Source: Mallotus nudiflorus
Lineage: Eukaryota; Streptophyta; Magnoliopsida; Malpighiales; Euphorbiaceae
Length of the DNA stretch: 64,000 bases
Assembly: GCA_947683625.1 (NCBI GenBank)
Contig: CANTUR010000285.1
Span: forward strand, 1,736,001-1,800,000
Direction of reading: 5' to 3'
Shown here: piece by piece, positions 46,501 to 61,395 of the stretch
How positions within the stretch are numbered: the stretch's first letter is position 1
How the letters are laid out: every line of letters begins with the position of its first letter
The notes under the pieces: model-generated
Database searches by the model: none
Seen by the model: only the letters and a program-made list of their open reading frames with translations
What the model was told of the DNA's origin: nothing
Translations under genes and position numbers: made by a program

Positions 46501-49500
46501 CTGGATTAATGGGTCTTGGTGAATGTATTGCTTCAGCTGCTTGTGGAGTAAGAACACATTATGAAAATGAAGCTGAATGGCCTAAATATGTTTTTCCTGA
46601 TGAGATCCAGCTGGATTTGTCTACAAAAAGGCTTCATCACATTGATAAGACAGACTTGTTGGATATTTTGAGATATGTCATTGAGAGCAGCAAACAACAT
46701 TTCAACCCTAATTATCGTCTTCAAGGTCTCTTATCACAAATCTGATTAGATTATGATATATATTTGTGTAATTTATGTTTTATATTGCAGCATCCAAAAT
46801 CCTTAGGGCAATTATTTTCATATAGCACACTTATTTTTCTATTGCAGTGTGTGAGAAAGTTCTGGAGGCTGCTTCTTCAGTTGTCAGCATGTTTGATGTG
46901 CCATTTGAGGTTCTCTTGCATTTTGTTTCAACAGTGCCACGAGAATTTACTGATCATGGGGGTATGCTCCTTATAGACGTTTTCCTCTTGTTGAGATATT
47001 TTGCTATTTTTGTTGTTGTTAATCTCCTTCATCGTCTTTTCCTCCTTTTGTTACAATTTAGCAGTTTTTGCTTGCATTTGAATCATTTTTCTTCTATTTG
47101 AAAATATGACTAATATTTTTTCTGAAAATATGACTAATATTTTTTCTTTCGAATTTGTTTTCTGTGAGAAGGAAAACCGATTTCATATTTACTCTTTAAC
47201 AGAAACCTTGCTTTTAGGGAATGTGTAAAATTCCTTTACCCTCCAATTATTTCAACATGAACTAGGCATTCACTGTTAAAAAAAACACATCCTTAAGCTT
47301 ATGATATGCTTCTTCGAGGACCAAACAACATTTTTAGCAGAATTATTCTCAAATGGAATATCAGGTTATCAATCTAAATTCCTTTCCAGTATTCATTTTT
47401 GTAAGGTGGGAATTGGGTAATCTATTTTATGTTTTTACACTGGTTATCAAATGATTCCATTACCCTTTATATGTGCTTTAAAGAACTGATGTGGAAAGCA
47501 CGCAGTGAGTGTAAACACTAATGTGTAGTGGCATTGAGAAATCAAGTTATACATTTTCCCATAAAGATGCAAAATTTTCAACTAAATTCTATTTTGTAAA
47601 TTTCATCAGTACTGTCTTTTTATTGTCATGACATATCCTAGACCTTTTTCACATCAGAATTATTTTCAATTCATTTGGTTGCTCTCCCTTTTCCAATAAT
47701 ATTTCCCATGCTGTCTGGGCTTTTCTTATGGATCTATCTTGTTTTTCTGGCTCTCTCTCTCTCTGTAGGTCCCTTAAGATTAAAAATGCAAGAATGGCTT
47801 TTGGGGGTTGATAAGAAACACTGTGGTTCCAATCCCTGCAGTACCAAGATATGGCTTCTGAAATGCCTTCAGGAATTCCCAGTAAGGTTTACAAGTTCTC
47901 AACAGGTGGTTGATGCTTTTGGTGGTTTTGATGATGAAGATTTGGAAGCATGGGAATGTGAAGCAAAGAGATGGGCAAGGTTGCTTGTTCTCATAATCAA
48001 GGGTGAAAGTCATTTATTACCTATATTTGAGGTTAGCTTTCATCTGCCAATGCTTTTTGATTACTTGATTCCTTATGTGGTATACTCAGCATACATGTTT
48101 ATTTTGCAGCTGAAAAATGGTAAATTTATTCGTAGGTGCTTTATTTTATAAGTAAGCATACTGTTACTTGAATGTTTAGGATACCCTGTCAGTGTGAAAT
48201 ATTATCAGGCCTTGTGAGTGCTAGGAGTGTAGATCAGGATAAGTCCTTTGCAGGAAATGGAATTGGCATTTTCATGTTTTGATGAAACCCCTCCACTTCA
48301 AAAGAAAATTCTGTTTAGACTCATTGTGTTTATCTTTGTGCTGTTCTCTATTGTAATTTTGTTTTCCAACTTTGCCTTTATATGCAATGGAGGCATTTCT
48401 ACCTCTTTTTCAGAACATGTGTAATATCAGATTGTTAAAGATATTGCTTTGCATTATGTATCAAGAACATAGTTTTTCATATGAAGTTTTTCCTGTCAAG
48501 ATGCTGCTTTGGCTAGATTGCTGACTGGGGACCTTTTACTAAAGACATTTTTTTCTCTCCATCTAATTGTTTGAAGAACCTAATGGGAGAAATATTCTTT
48601 TTCATTTGTTAGAACAAAAGGAGCAACTGGTTTAAGAATTGGGGGATTCAGTACAACTATAACCTGTTTTTTTTTCAATTGGCCTATGTTCTAATAATTC
48701 TTATTTTGTTAGCCATAGGTTTGAGTATATACCATTTTATTATGATTTGGCATTGACTTCATGGTAAAAACTTAGCATTGTTATTTGTCTGTTCTGACTC
48801 TTCTTTTGTATTGTTTGTGCAGTTTCTTTGCAATTTTGGAGTTGACATCTGCAAACAGTGCAATCATGCTGATCGGTCACGTGTGAAGTTTCTTGTCCTA
48901 ACTGTGAACCTGATTGCAGAGATCCAAATAATGTGGGAGAGAGTAATTGAACATGGTGGCAAAATTAATAGATCTAATCCAGAAACCAGCTTGCTTGGGA
49001 CTGCAGATCAATTGGGTTCTGAAGAAGCTTCTAAAATCAATGAAAAATTTTCCGATGTTTTTCTGTCGATACTGGTAGTAGCAAATTGAACCACTGTACT
49101 CAATATATGGTTCTACATAATATTGAATATTGATGGTACCAGATATTTTCCTTTTGTTCTTGTGGGTTGCAGGAGGAGTTGATCTCTTTTGCTGGTATGT
49201 CTTGTTCTATTTTTTGGACTAGTTCTGTGAAGGACACAGATCTTCCTAGTTCAGTGAGAGGAAGACTTGGAGGCCCTAGTCAACGTCGGTTGTCATCTTC
49301 TACTGCTGCTGTGGTGTTGGAAGCTGTATGACCTTTTTTCTTAAATTATTTCTTTTGAACTTGTTCTGTTATTGGAACATCAGATATGCATGAAAAATTA
49401 CCAGGCCTGGTATTTGGTTTTATTTTCTCGCCATAGTGTAACTGTTTGACTATTTTTACTCTAGTTTTAGGCTGCTTTCTGTCTCTATCCTAGAATGAAC

Positions 49501-52500
49501 TCACAGCATTTATTGGGTAAATGTTGGTGTCTGACAATCTGAGAGTGGATGTGCACTTTTATATTGACATATTTATAGTGGATAATTTCTTTCTCCAATA
49601 TTTACTTTTATTTTGATAAATTTAATCTAGTCTTTACCTTATTCTCTGAGCCATTGTTTATTAAGAATTTCTTGCAAGTTCTTCACAATTTCACTTGATC
49701 TTCACTATTTCTGTGTGTTCCCCCCGGTTTTATTGTATTTTAGTTCAGATCATCTTAATCACTGAACATCTTTATGTAAAAGATTTTAAAGATGTGTGGC
49801 TTGTGTTATTTTCAGCAGTTCCACTTATAATCTTTGTCTCAAGGTTTAATTAAAAAATTTTGCTAAGCTTCTTTTTTCCCCTTTTTTAATCTTATGTTTT
49901 GGTCAATATTATTATATTGAACATGACTATATTTTCCTGATAGCAGTACGATTCCTTGTATATTTTTGGTCTATTCAATTTACCATGCATTTTTTCATTT
50001 CCCTTTGTTGCCCCTCTTGTTCATGATATCTTAACATTAAGAGATGAGTCCTACATTCTTATAGGTGTTTTCTGTTTTGAATTTCTTGTATGTCTACCTG
50101 TTTCTTTCTCACTAATCATTCATCCCTCTGATTAGATGGTATTTTGATAGAAGCATGCATTCCCAGTAACATTTTCCTTATGTGTATAAATAGATAACAT
50201 TAATGCGAGCAGTTGCATCTGTCACATCCTGGTGTTCACATGTTAAAAGTGATATTCAACTCAAGTTTGCTTGGACTTTTTTGTGGAAATTCTTTTTGAA
50301 GACCTGTTCATCTTCGACTTGTGACTCTGAGGTGTGTTGTAATTTGAATGTCTTGGCAAAATATTGGCAATTTGATAAATTCTTTTGCTTTTGAACACTT
50401 TGTTAGTCTGTTTTGATTTGTTTCTACTGATTGATCTGTGTGTGTGTGAAATCAGAGTGGAGCAGAAGTTTGTTTAGCAGCATACGAAGCATCAGCTGCA
50501 GTAATAAGAGCATTAGTTTTCACCATCTCTCCTCTTGCTTTGGATCTTATTGGAGACAACATTAAATCATCAACGTCTGCTGAGGGCAAGGCTTGGTTGG
50601 ATTGGTTGGTTCTTTCCTTCCTTCAGAATATCAATAATCTTCTAGCTGTTGGAGTTCTGGTGCGAACACGAAAGGCAGTTTTGCTGAACTGGAAGGTGAT
50701 CAATCTGTCGTGCCTATCTTTTCATGTTGAGCTTTTGTTTGGTTGGGATAACAAGTATGAGCTCATAATGGGAAGTTATGGTTGGGTGAGGAATATATAA
50801 GTGGGAAGGGCCAACAAACCCATTTCCTTAAGGTTTTAGGTTAATCTGTAGTGTTGAGTCCATAAGTATGGTTCCTCACAAGGCCCACGAAGATTCTTTC
50901 TGATGGTTTTTAGGCACTCCATGTTTCTAGCAATTGGTATTTGAATTTCTGTGGCACCCTAGTCATCACCATTGTTTATTTTTAAGCTTGCAACTTTTGA
51001 AAAGGATTTACATTGAAGAGTTGTACTCCATTGTTCAGTTTGTGATTGGCTATCAACTTATTCCTTTGTTGCTTTGGCATATGTGATGAGATTAAAGTAG
51101 TATATGACTTTGCATTCTTATGACAAGTATTCAATGCCATTAATGTTATATGAGCTTCATTAATGACTAATTGGCTAATTGAGAGTGTTCTAACTGATAT
51201 GTTGTTGATAATACAGTGGCTTTGCCTAGAATCTCTGCTGTCTATTCCTCACTATGCTCGTGAGAATGGGCTTTATTTAGAGGCCAACAGGCCATTCTTC
51301 TCTGGTGCTGCAATCAGATCCATTTTTACTGATCTTGTTGAGAGGTAAGAAGCGTGATGGCTTCTAATGCTATATTTGTGGTTTATTATCATTCTCATTA
51401 GATAAGTGCACCTTGGACATGCAAGTGATGATCATTATCTAGGTTGGCCTATACACTAAGATGTGCTTGTTATGAAATCAGAACTGTTTATCAGTTTCTT
51501 TCTCAAACTATTTAAAAACAGAAATCATTGCTTGTGATCACTCTGTTTACTGCTTTCTTCTCTTCTCTCTCTCTCACTCACACACACACACACAACACAC
51601 TCACAGAAGATTTGCTTTACTGTTTCATACATGGATGGTTCCTCAAAAACTCTTGGGTCTTGAAGAATGGAGTCAATGCATGCTGATGCCTCAAATCTAT
51701 CACTTCTTTATTTCCAGATCAGGGTTTAGTTGAATCTAGGTTTATGATTAAGGAATGCTTACAATACAGACAGATTTTGTCTTTTACATTCTCTCAAATT
51801 ACTTGCAGCCTTGAGAATGCAGGGGAAGGTTCTGTTTTACCAATGCTAAGATCTATCAGATTGACTTTGGGCCTTTTGACCTCTGAAAAGTCAGGTTCAC
51901 TTGTTTCCTCATGCAATGGTGTGGATGTCCAGGTTGGCAATATACTGTTCTTTCGTCTCTCTCTCTCACACACACATGTACACATTTATTAAAATTTGTT
52001 GTGCATGTGACTGTTCCTGATGCAAGGTGCTAAATGGTTGTAAGTTCTGATAGGATAGGCATGATGATGTTCTGATCACTCCGGAAAATTACATGCTTTC
52101 ATTCAAGGGTAATGGGAATACAGGATAGGATGTATTGGATCATCAAATCTAAAGAGGAGTATGTGAAGAGTCTGAAGTTCATAACAAACTTTTTACTTGA
52201 CGAAAACCACAATGACAGCTGGCACGTGAGCAGCAACAATAACATAACGTGAATAACAGTGGCAGGCTTATATATCATTTCAGAGCATTCTTAATGAATC
52301 TACTAGGGAATTTAAATTTTTCAGCAAAATGAATTCCTCACCATTCTCTAGATGGGAGTGCTATTGCATTTCTATGAGAGCTTTTCAATTCTTAATGAGC
52401 TTACCCACATTCATGGCTGATTTAAAAAATAAAATTATTTATTTTTTTAATTTCTAATGTTGGCAAACGTATAGCAATGTTTGGAATGAAACTTTTATTA

Positions 52501-55500
52501 TGGATGAAATCCAGTATAATGTCAGAAACAAATTCTCCACTATTGGTCCATAAATGATGTGTTTTTTCAGATAACTAAGCTGTATTGTGTTTTTGACTTT
52601 ATCATTGGTTGATCTTACTGTAGATGATGTGGCATTTGGTTCATTCTTCTTGGATATTGCATGTCAGCAACAACAAGCGGAGGGTTGCAGCTATTTCTGC
52701 ATTACTTTCTTCTGTCTTGCATGCTTCTGTATTTGCTGATGAGGTCATGCATTCAGATAATAATTCACCTGGGCCTCTGAAGTGGGTATGTGACACCCCT
52801 GTTTGTGTGTGAATATGACTGACAGTTTAACTCTCTGTGGACCTACATATGTTCCATTTTATGGTAGTGGTTAACAGTTACTGTTATCTGTTGATATCAC
52901 TGTTTCAGTTTGTTGAAAATATCCTTGAGGAAGGTACAAAAAGTCCTCGCACAATTCGTCTTGCAGCATTGCATTTAACAGGGTTGTGGCTTTCACATCC
53001 ACGGGTAATGAAGTACTACATAAAGGAACTAAAGTTGCTTACACTTTACGGTTCTGGTGTGTAACATGTTTCTCTCCTCTATAGCATAATTTAAAAAGTC
53101 ATGTGGTTGTTTCCTTTTTTTTTTTTTTTAAAGTACTTCAATTGGAGAAATTTCTTGAACAGTTGGTTTTGATGAAGATTTTGAAGCTGAATTAGTTGAA
53201 AATCGTGATGCAAGGATTGAAGTTTCATTATTGGCTAAAAGCCCAGATTCTGAGCTCACTGAAGTAAGCTATCCAATATATATTAATTTTTTTCTTGCAT
53301 GATATGGTTAATTGACAAGGATTCATTTATGTTGCTAATGATTTTTTGTCTCTAAAATCATATACTGTGACAATGAGTTCCAGTTGAAAGAGGATTTGTC
53401 CTTTTGCATGTTGCTTTTATCCATTATTTCTTTATCTAATTTGCAGGAATAAATTGACTATAGTAGAGGTAACAACTGCTTAGTGCTTGTCAAGCTTTTC
53501 TACTTAAATCATTATTTATATGTATTCTTGATCTGTATCTAGTTTGTAAAACATGAAGTTACATTTCTCTTGGCTAACTTTCCTTCGAATGGTTCAACAT
53601 TTCAAGAGAAAACATATACATACCTTTCTTCACTTCTTGAATATCTTTTAGTGGTGGTCAAAGTGCATAGGAAGTGCGTCTCTGGATTGCTATGTGAAGT
53701 TACTAGATGTGTTGGTCTAATTCATGATTTCTATTGTAGGCCTTTATCAATACAGAGTTGTATGCACGTGTGTCTGTTGCAGCTTTGCTTTACAAGCTGG
53801 CTGATTTGGCTGATTTGGTGGGATCAGCACATGAAAATGAAGATTGCCGTGCTGCTCTTGAATCTGGCAAATTGTTTCTGTTAGAGCTTCTTGATTCTGT
53901 GGTACTTATTAGATTTCTTGCCCAAACTATGGAGGATATTAATTGGATAAGTTGATGCTTTTGAACAAAGAATGCCTTGTATTGTTGGATAATTATTTAG
54001 AGATCTTATATTATTGGTCCCAACTTATATCCTATTGAAAATCATTCATTGCAAAAGTTTAAACTTGCAGAACCCAATGACCAGTTTTATTTTTCAAACA
54101 CTATGATGAGCGTATGGATCCTTGCTATTGAGGAGGATATATGATTTCCAAATTGTAGTTAAGATAGTTTAAATATGTTTAAAACTGTGGGACCATATCA
54201 GTTTCTTTTATTTCCTTCTTTTTTCTTTCTTTTTTTTTTAAACTTTTAAATGCTAAAGGGGCAGGCAGGCTATATAGTGCATATAGATTTACATGGAGGG
54301 AATGGGTACTTAAATAGAGTGAGTTGAAAGCTTGGACCTTCAGTTCAATTTATTCTCTGTGGCAAACGAACTGGTATATTAGCATGCACCAAATAAATAA
54401 GTTTTTCAACTGTAATTTTCCAAAATTATAGATTTTACATGCAACATAGTTAGAAGTCATATTACTGATGGTGATGAATTTTGCAAGTTTACTGTGTTTA
54501 GGTTTGGTTTATGCTCTTTTTGTTTCTTGACATGGCCCTATACCTTCTTATCATTATATCATAGGGTCTTCTTGGCATATGTTAGCCCTGAACTGCTTCA
54601 ACTCATGTTGTTGCACTTATAAATGCTATCAGATGGCCATTCTTTATATTGGTTAAAATGGGTTTATTATCTCATATTTCTTTATGCAACTCAACAATTT
54701 TCTTGACCTTCTAATTTGTTTATGCAGTTGAATGACAAGGATCTTGCAAAGGAGTTGTATAAAAAGTATAGTGGGGTGAGTATTGATAAGTTTTGATGTA
54801 TAATTGGAATTTCAGAAAGAAACAAGTAAATGATTGTGCAACAAATTGAAACCAATGCAGCTTAAGGTAGGAGATGGTTATTGGTTATCTATGGTTTGTG
54901 TATAGTTTGCAAAAGAGTTAGCTTAATTTCATCTTGAAATTAATTTGTTTATATAAGAATATGCAAGCAAAACAAGTTTTCAATTGTTGAATGGTCAAGG
55001 TTAAAAAATTCCATCGTAACTAAAATGTATTGTTTTACTGGTCCTAGTTATTGTACGATACTGATCATTTCTGCATCTTTTTTTGACAGATCCATAGGCG
55101 TAAAATTCGTGCCTGGCAAATGATATGTGTTTTGTCACGATTTGTCAGTGATGACATAGTTGGGAAAGTTACATGTAGCTTGCACATTGCTCTTTACGTA
55201 AGTTCTGCTAAGCACCATAATAACATCTGCTAGTCCTCTCCCACAATTAATTTATACAACACAAAATTGTGTATTTTCATTGTACTGCAGAAGTTTAGCT
55301 ATGTATTTTGCAAGAACTGTTTCAGTGTTCTCTTCAATATCTTTTAAATATCAATTCTACATGACTTGTATAGGTGATCCCTTACAAGAGAATCCTAGCA
55401 ATTTAATCATCATTCCTTCACAATACCCCTGTTTCTTCCTCTCTGTCATCTTTTGCAGTGGTATGGCAACTATGGTTTAGAATGCAGTGCTAAAATACTT

Positions 55501-58500
55501 AAGAATCACCATTGTTTCGGGATAGTTCAAAATATGAGTGTGTTAAATTTCATAACATCCAAAAAGATAGCTTTAGAACCACTGACCAACTTTTCAGTTT
55601 TACTTATTTGACTTTGCGTTTATGGATTTTAAATGTAAATGTTATCTATGAACATTTCTTTTGCTTTTCTGAACCTTGTTTGGATGCAATGCAACTACCA
55701 ATTTCATATTTTTTTCTATTGCATTTTTAGCTATTGCAGAAGCTTGCTTATTTGCTATATTTTTCTCAGAGAAACAACTTACCTGCAGTTCGGCAATACT
55801 TGGAGACATTTGCAATTAATATTTACTTGAAGTTTCCATTGTTGGTAAGAAATTTTATGTTAATTTAGGAAAAATTTGAGCAAATCTAGTGTGCCTGGCT
55901 TCTCTCTTTTACTTTGCCAAGTGTGAACTATGCTAAAAATACAAAAGAGGACAGATGCCCCATCAAGAAAGTGTTATGAAGGGAAAGATACAATGTAGAT
56001 TGGTGGGAGCAAGAGCACAACTGTAAAGAACCTTTCCTTTTTTTTTTTGGTGGGCGGTGGTGGGGTGGTCTTGGATACAACTCAACTGGAACTTAATGCC
56101 ATATTAATTGGGGCCATCTTCGGAAAGATGTAGAGCTCATCATTTACCACTCTTCTCCATGTTTGTTTAGGATTACTGCTCACATGTCTAGACCGTCTCA
56201 ATCTCCATTCCCTCAGTTTGTCCTCAGCAGAAACTAAATCCAGATTCCCTCACATCAATAATTCACATCACAAATTCATATGCTAAAGCTGCATTTTTTT
56301 TTTTTCGCGAATCTTTATCTCTTCTTTCTGGGTTTTTAACTATTTTTTAGGCAGAAAAGGGCATTAGTAATGCATGCTCAACATGGAGAAATCGAAGAAC
56401 GTAACTTTCCAGAGGATAATGTGGAAAAAACTTGGAGAAATCTTTTATCTCACTTTACTGTTGAATGAACTGAAATATTACAAATAGAAAAATTGCCAAC
56501 TTAACCCCTAGCCAAAGTGTTATTTTTTGGTTATTTACTAAAATTCCCTTTTGAAGGTAATTATGGCATACATTTAGCCTTGAGCCTCCAATATTTAGAT
56601 AATTTAGATGCTATAGTAATTCCATGCAAAACAAGACTACTTTGCAAACTTCAGATTCTATTTTCTGGAGCTCTTTTCATGAGGAAAAAAATGATGGATT
56701 CTGTGTGAATTTTTTAGAAGCTGCATCAATCTTGCAGTAGAGGTCTTAAAAGCGGAATCAGACATACGCCAAAGTACAGTTCAGGCTTTTATTAATTATG
56801 GTGACATCTGGTGATCATGTAACAACCTAAATTAATACCCAGGAAATGCAAATTTTTCTACCCTGGTAGCTAGATACGTACATATAAATTGTGGCTATTG
56901 GCCAGTGTCAAATTCTTAAACTTTAGCACTGCACAATGAAGGAAATATGAACTATAACCACATGAAATGCCTTCATCAGAGGTCTTGAAATTTAGAAGGT
57001 AAGATACATGCCTCAATTTTTTTTTTTGGTGCATAATGCTATGCTGTGAATTATGCTGTAGAGTTGATACTAGAACTGGAAGCAGTGTATGCTGGAATTT
57101 CTATTATTACTTTTTGTGTTTTATGTTTCTCTTTAGAGTAATAATTGTCCATTGATTTAATTGATAGTGCCTCTCTCTTAATCTAATTTGTTTATTGTAT
57201 TCTTATGTCAGGTTGGGGAACAATTAGTTCCTATATTACGAGACTATGACATGAAGCCACAGGTAAATAATATATCCATGCCCTTTCTTGTTAATTCCCA
57301 ATTGGCATTAGATATGAATATGTAGTGACACTTAACAGTAGGATAGTAGTAGAGAATGGATACCTAAGTGAAGGACTTTTAAGGGAAGTTCTAGCCCCAG
57401 AATTTTATAATTGAAGAGCCTGTTGCAACATAATATTTGTCACTGGTTTAGTTATGTTTCACTCTGCTCGATTTTTCCATAAGAGAAACTAGTAGCCAGA
57501 TGCCTCTTAAAGAATGTTTTTTCTTTTGGTCTAATCATAATAAACTTCGTCACGGGGTTTCCTCTACTATCTTAAGTTCATAGGAACTTAATGATATGGA
57601 AAGAAAATTAGCAAATCTACCAAATTCATTTGGCTTTTCTTGTTTGTTTCATTGCAAATACAAGTCTACAACCTTAGTCCCATGCCTTAGGTTGCTCATG
57701 CTTGGTACAAACTTTGAATGATTTTATGCGTGTACCCATGTCCCCTTTAACTGTGTAAGGTGTGTCTAAATATTCATAATTTCCAAAGTTGGCTTGTTTT
57801 CTTAGTTTTTCATTCATATTTTCATCTATTTGAGCTGGTGGTATAAGGCTCATATACTTTGAGGATGTCATCCATGTACTCGTGCGCTTTAATTGTCCAA
57901 AGTGTGTCTGAATATTTTGTTTTCACAGTTTTCATTTATTTTCTCATCCATTTGAGCTGGTTCTTAAGATGGGGACTATTTAGAGTCCTTTATAATAGTG
58001 GCCTATCTATACCTAATATTACAATAATTTTGACAGTGTTGGTGCTGCCAATTTTGTTTTATTGTTTTCTTAATTCTTATTATAGATCCATTTTCTTGTC
58101 AATAATTTATTTATTTCTTTTTCGCATGGATCACACCTTCTGAGCACCTTTTATTGTGATTTTTACTAAACTTAAAGTCTTTAAACGTCAATGCAGGCAC
58201 TCTCTTCTTATGTGTTCATAGCAGCAAATATCATACTCCATACATCTAAATCATTTCGATCCAGGCATTTGGTTGAATTGCTTCCTCCTATAGTTCCATT
58301 ATTAACTTCTCATCACCACAGCTTGCGAGGTTTTACCCAGGTCCTGCTTGCCGCTATGAACTTTCTCATTTATGTAATAACTATGGATGTCAGTACTTAA
58401 TTCAGCTTTGTGCTATCTTTTGCAGTTGCTAGTCTACCAAGTTTTATCTAAATTTTTTTCTCAACTGGAGTTACGAGCTTCTGAAACCGTGGATTTGGAA

Positions 58501-61395
58501 AAAAGGTGTTTTGAAGATCTGAAATCATATCTGGCAAACAACACTGATTGTAAACGGTATGATATCCATAAATATTATCACCTATGAAATTTTGGAATCC
58601 TATTTTATTATCATACAATTTATACTTGCTGCAAAACCATTCACCTAGCTTCCATTTTCGGTAGAAGCTCAAATAGTAGAATCATTATTGATGATTTTGT
58701 CAATTAAATTTTGCAAGTTCTGTTTTAATTTGATGATGTTTCTTATTTCTGGGTGCATTATAAGGATAACTAAGTTATAACTTCCAAAATTCCTAGATAC
58801 ATGTTGGAAAACAGTTTGTCAGTGCTTGCAATTTTATTTTATTTATTTATGTATTTTTTGACTGGTATGGCTTTGCACTTGTGTGCCCGTTTTCAAATGA
58901 GCACTTTATAGAGCTGGTCCTGCTGCTTATATGAATACCTTCCCAAACTCTTTCATTTGAATTTGAGTGCAATTCTTAGACTATGATTGTCAAACACTTC
59001 ATTCAGATGGCGGCATGAAAGTTTCTTGAAAAGGAAAAGTGGGTTGCAAACTAGTTTTTTTTTTTTTTTTTGCTGACAAAATTTAACTATAAACCTGGGA
59101 TCTTACTTTTAGGTAGGATAGCTAGCAACAATTCACATGTTGGTCGTATTGTTCCTGCCCAATGGCAGAAAAGCCAGTTATATTTATATGTTGCTGTTGA
59201 ATTAACTTATATGATCTGAATTAAGGGATACACACAGTTGCATCTCTGTCAATGTTTTGATGGTTTAAATCTGGTAGTTTGACGAATCTGTCTTTTTTTT
59301 TTTTTTTTTTCTCTTTCAGCTTGCGAGCATCAATGGAAGGATATCTTGATGCCTATAATCCCATAATCTCTAGTACTCCAAGTGGAATTTTCGTCAACCG
59401 GGTTGAGGTCAGAGGCAATTTTTTTTTTATTTATTTTATATTAACTGAATCCTTCTAGAACTTTGTATGATCAATCACACTGTAATTTTGCTTGGTGTTG
59501 TTTGAGCTTCTGGATGCTATTTTGCTCATAAGTCATAAGTTCCTTGTCTATCTCTTTGTTAATAGTTTGATTCATATCTGCATATAAAGAACAGAATGGC
59601 ATCCATTCTGATATTAATTGCAATTTTTTGCATTTTTATTCTATGTTCTAAAGTCTTCTTTCCTGGAGATGACATCTAATTTCTGGAGATATTCCAGTAA
59701 TTTTTTTTTTTGGTGCATGTGACATGATCTAGATGATTCAGCATCTGTAAATGATATTTAAGCCTCTGAGTTACTATTCTTTTGCACATTGAAGGAGCTT
59801 GAATTTGAATGCGTACCAACATCCCTCCTGGAGGAGGTGCTCAATTTTTTAAATGTAAGCACACTATCATTAGCCAATGATTTTTCTTGTGTCTAAATGC
59901 AAGCACACTATCATTTCCCAAAATTTTTCTCGTGTTGCTGGCATCTTACATTTCTGATCTGCAGGATGTCAGGGAGGATCTCAGATATTCAATGGCAAAG
60001 GATGTTATGATTATCAAGAATGAGAGCTTCAAAATTGATGAAAATCCTAACAATAAGAGTATATTACCTAATGAGGAACTTCCTAGAGAAACATCATTGG
60101 ACTTTCAGAAAAAAATTACTCCCAACAAGCATGAGAATAAAGATGCTGATTCCAGCTCCATTTTGGGAAGCAATGTGTACAAACAGCTATTAGGTATTTA
60201 CATTTGGATGTTATTGTTACTACTTTTACTCCAATTTGACAGGGAAAGTGTGGTCCAAATTCTCATCAAGGACCAACATTTTATGTTCCTCCTAATTTTC
60301 ACCCGCCAGCATGGGATTCTTTTTCTTTCCTTTCTTTTTTTCTTTTTTCTCTTTTCTTTTTTTCCCATTTCCAATAGCTATTTGAAAGAATGAAAAATAG
60401 ATATTTGTGCTTTACAGCTATTGCAGTAGTAGATGGTTTCTTAGATGTCTCTCTTGTGGAGTGACCTTTTTCTACATGATCCAGTTAACTTTCTTTCTGC
60501 TTGCAATTTGTAGCTTCTGTTTTTTCCTTGCAGTTTTATAATACAAGTTCAAGGTGTATTTTTCACTAGTGCTTTTACCAGGAATTACTGGAAGTACAAA
60601 AGTGGATTTATTCCTGCAATTAGGAGAAGAATCCTATAAATTTTTTTGATGTTTCTCTTCTACCATGTATTCAACATTCAGTTGAGTTCAGCATGTAGAA
60701 CTCTCTTTACCTGGACTCTTAACAATGTCCTTCACTTGATAGGCCCGATACTTTATGTGATCTGTAATTCATTCATTAGAGCAGAATTAAAAAACCAAGA
60801 AAAGAGACTTTTAAATACTTTTTACCAGAAGTTAGGTGCCAATTTTGCTGATTGAATTGAATGGAGGAAAAGTATCTGCATAGCCAAACCTAACTAGTTT
60901 GTGAAGTAAGCATGCTGAGTTGAGAGACAGGGTGCCAACAAAAACGTAAGATTTAGGCAAACCCAAGTTTTAACACCTTGAAGAATCACTCGCACTCTCA
61001 AAACTTTATGTTTTTGTTAAACATTCAAAACAAGGCATATTATGGACCTTAAATCTTAACAGATTATTCTGTTGAAGATTGTGATATTTCTACTTTGGAT
61101 GCAGAAATGGAAAAGGAAGATGAACTTCTTGACCAGTCACTGCAATCTAGAATTTCTACCATGGAAAGATTAAGAGCAAGTCGACAACAATTTATCCTTG
61201 TGGCATCATTCCTGGATCGAATACCCAACCTTGCTGGATTGGCACGGACATGTGAGGTATGTTTTAGGTTCTTGTACTAGTATTTAATAGCTTGACTGGT
61301 AATACTTGCATTTTTTTCTTGCAGGTGTTTAAGGCTTCGGGATTAGCCATTGCAGATAAAAGCATTTTAAATGACAAGCAGTTCCAACTCATCAG
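40499..61395 (+). CDS. TARBP1: TARBP1/Trm3-like tRNA (guanosine-18) 2'-O-methyltransferase, partial at 3' end
   Basis: It likely methylates the ribose of G18 in the tRNA D-loop. Coding exons: 40499-40675, 41142-41235, 41789-41883, 41986-42500, 42632-42842, 42966-43277, 43578-43728, 43830-43967, 44559-44640, 46439-46725, 46848-46961, 47769-48031, 48823-49074, 49173-49325, 50194-50331, 50456-50695, 51217-51344, 51809-51932, 52624-52785, 52909-53056, 53163-53263, 53740-53901, 54728-54775, 55090-55197, 55740-55844, 57212-57262, 58197-58340, 58426-58556, 59320-59407, 59795-59854, 59965-60193, 61063-61256, 61325-61395. All 33 join in phase with no stop (1758 codons). Most of the protein is a long helical scaffold. 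Markers include DSWQQWEAFILLYEMLEEYG, HHHSLRGFTQ and the first SpoU motif, LVASFLDRIPNLAGLARTCE with its catalytic-type Arg, then VFKASGLAI. The rest of the SpoU knot is expected past the window. Confidence 0.95.
45180..45445 (+). repeat. Duplicated ~130-bp segment in intron 9 of the TARBP1-like gene
   Basis: A segment reading ttctagcaattcatgctgtt..., tacccaccatgtattagaga and aaccactggtgttca (about 45187-45293) recurs at about 45320-45438 with substitutions. It lies in the 1.8-kb intron between exons ending at 44640 and starting at 46439, next to a ~30-bp A-rich run (45146-45177). It gives an ORF at 45264-45491 that fits no exon. Confidence 0.65.
56050..56255 (-). mobile_element. Decayed RTE-type LINE 3'-end fragment in intron 25
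   Basis: On the minus strand the segment near 56250-56180 reads SAEDKLREWRLRRSRHV, which resembles the conserved EDKLRE.RLRWFGHV stretch at the end of plant RTE LINE reverse transcriptase ORFs. It is followed by a WRRVVNDEL-like stretch and a stop. Only a short piece remains and no target-site duplication was found. It sits between exons ending at 55844 and starting at 57212. Confidence 0.45.

Noticed and set aside
48110..48151. ttttgcag acceptor near 48109 as an exon after 47769-48031
   Set aside because: It leads to a short frame ending in a stop. Joining 48031 directly to 48823 is in phase and gives a smooth protein.
55290..55480. tactgcag acceptor followed by an open frame, candidate extra exon of the TARBP1-like gene
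   Set aside because: It does not keep the frame between the exons at 55090-55197 and 55740-55844, which join directly in phase. The 55740 acceptor gives the expected KLAYLLYFSQRNNLP continuation.
57674..57871. Minus-strand 65-codon ORF in intron 26
   Set aside because: No motif and no splice context on that strand. It lies in an AT-rich intron with a local duplication of a tttgagctggt phrase.
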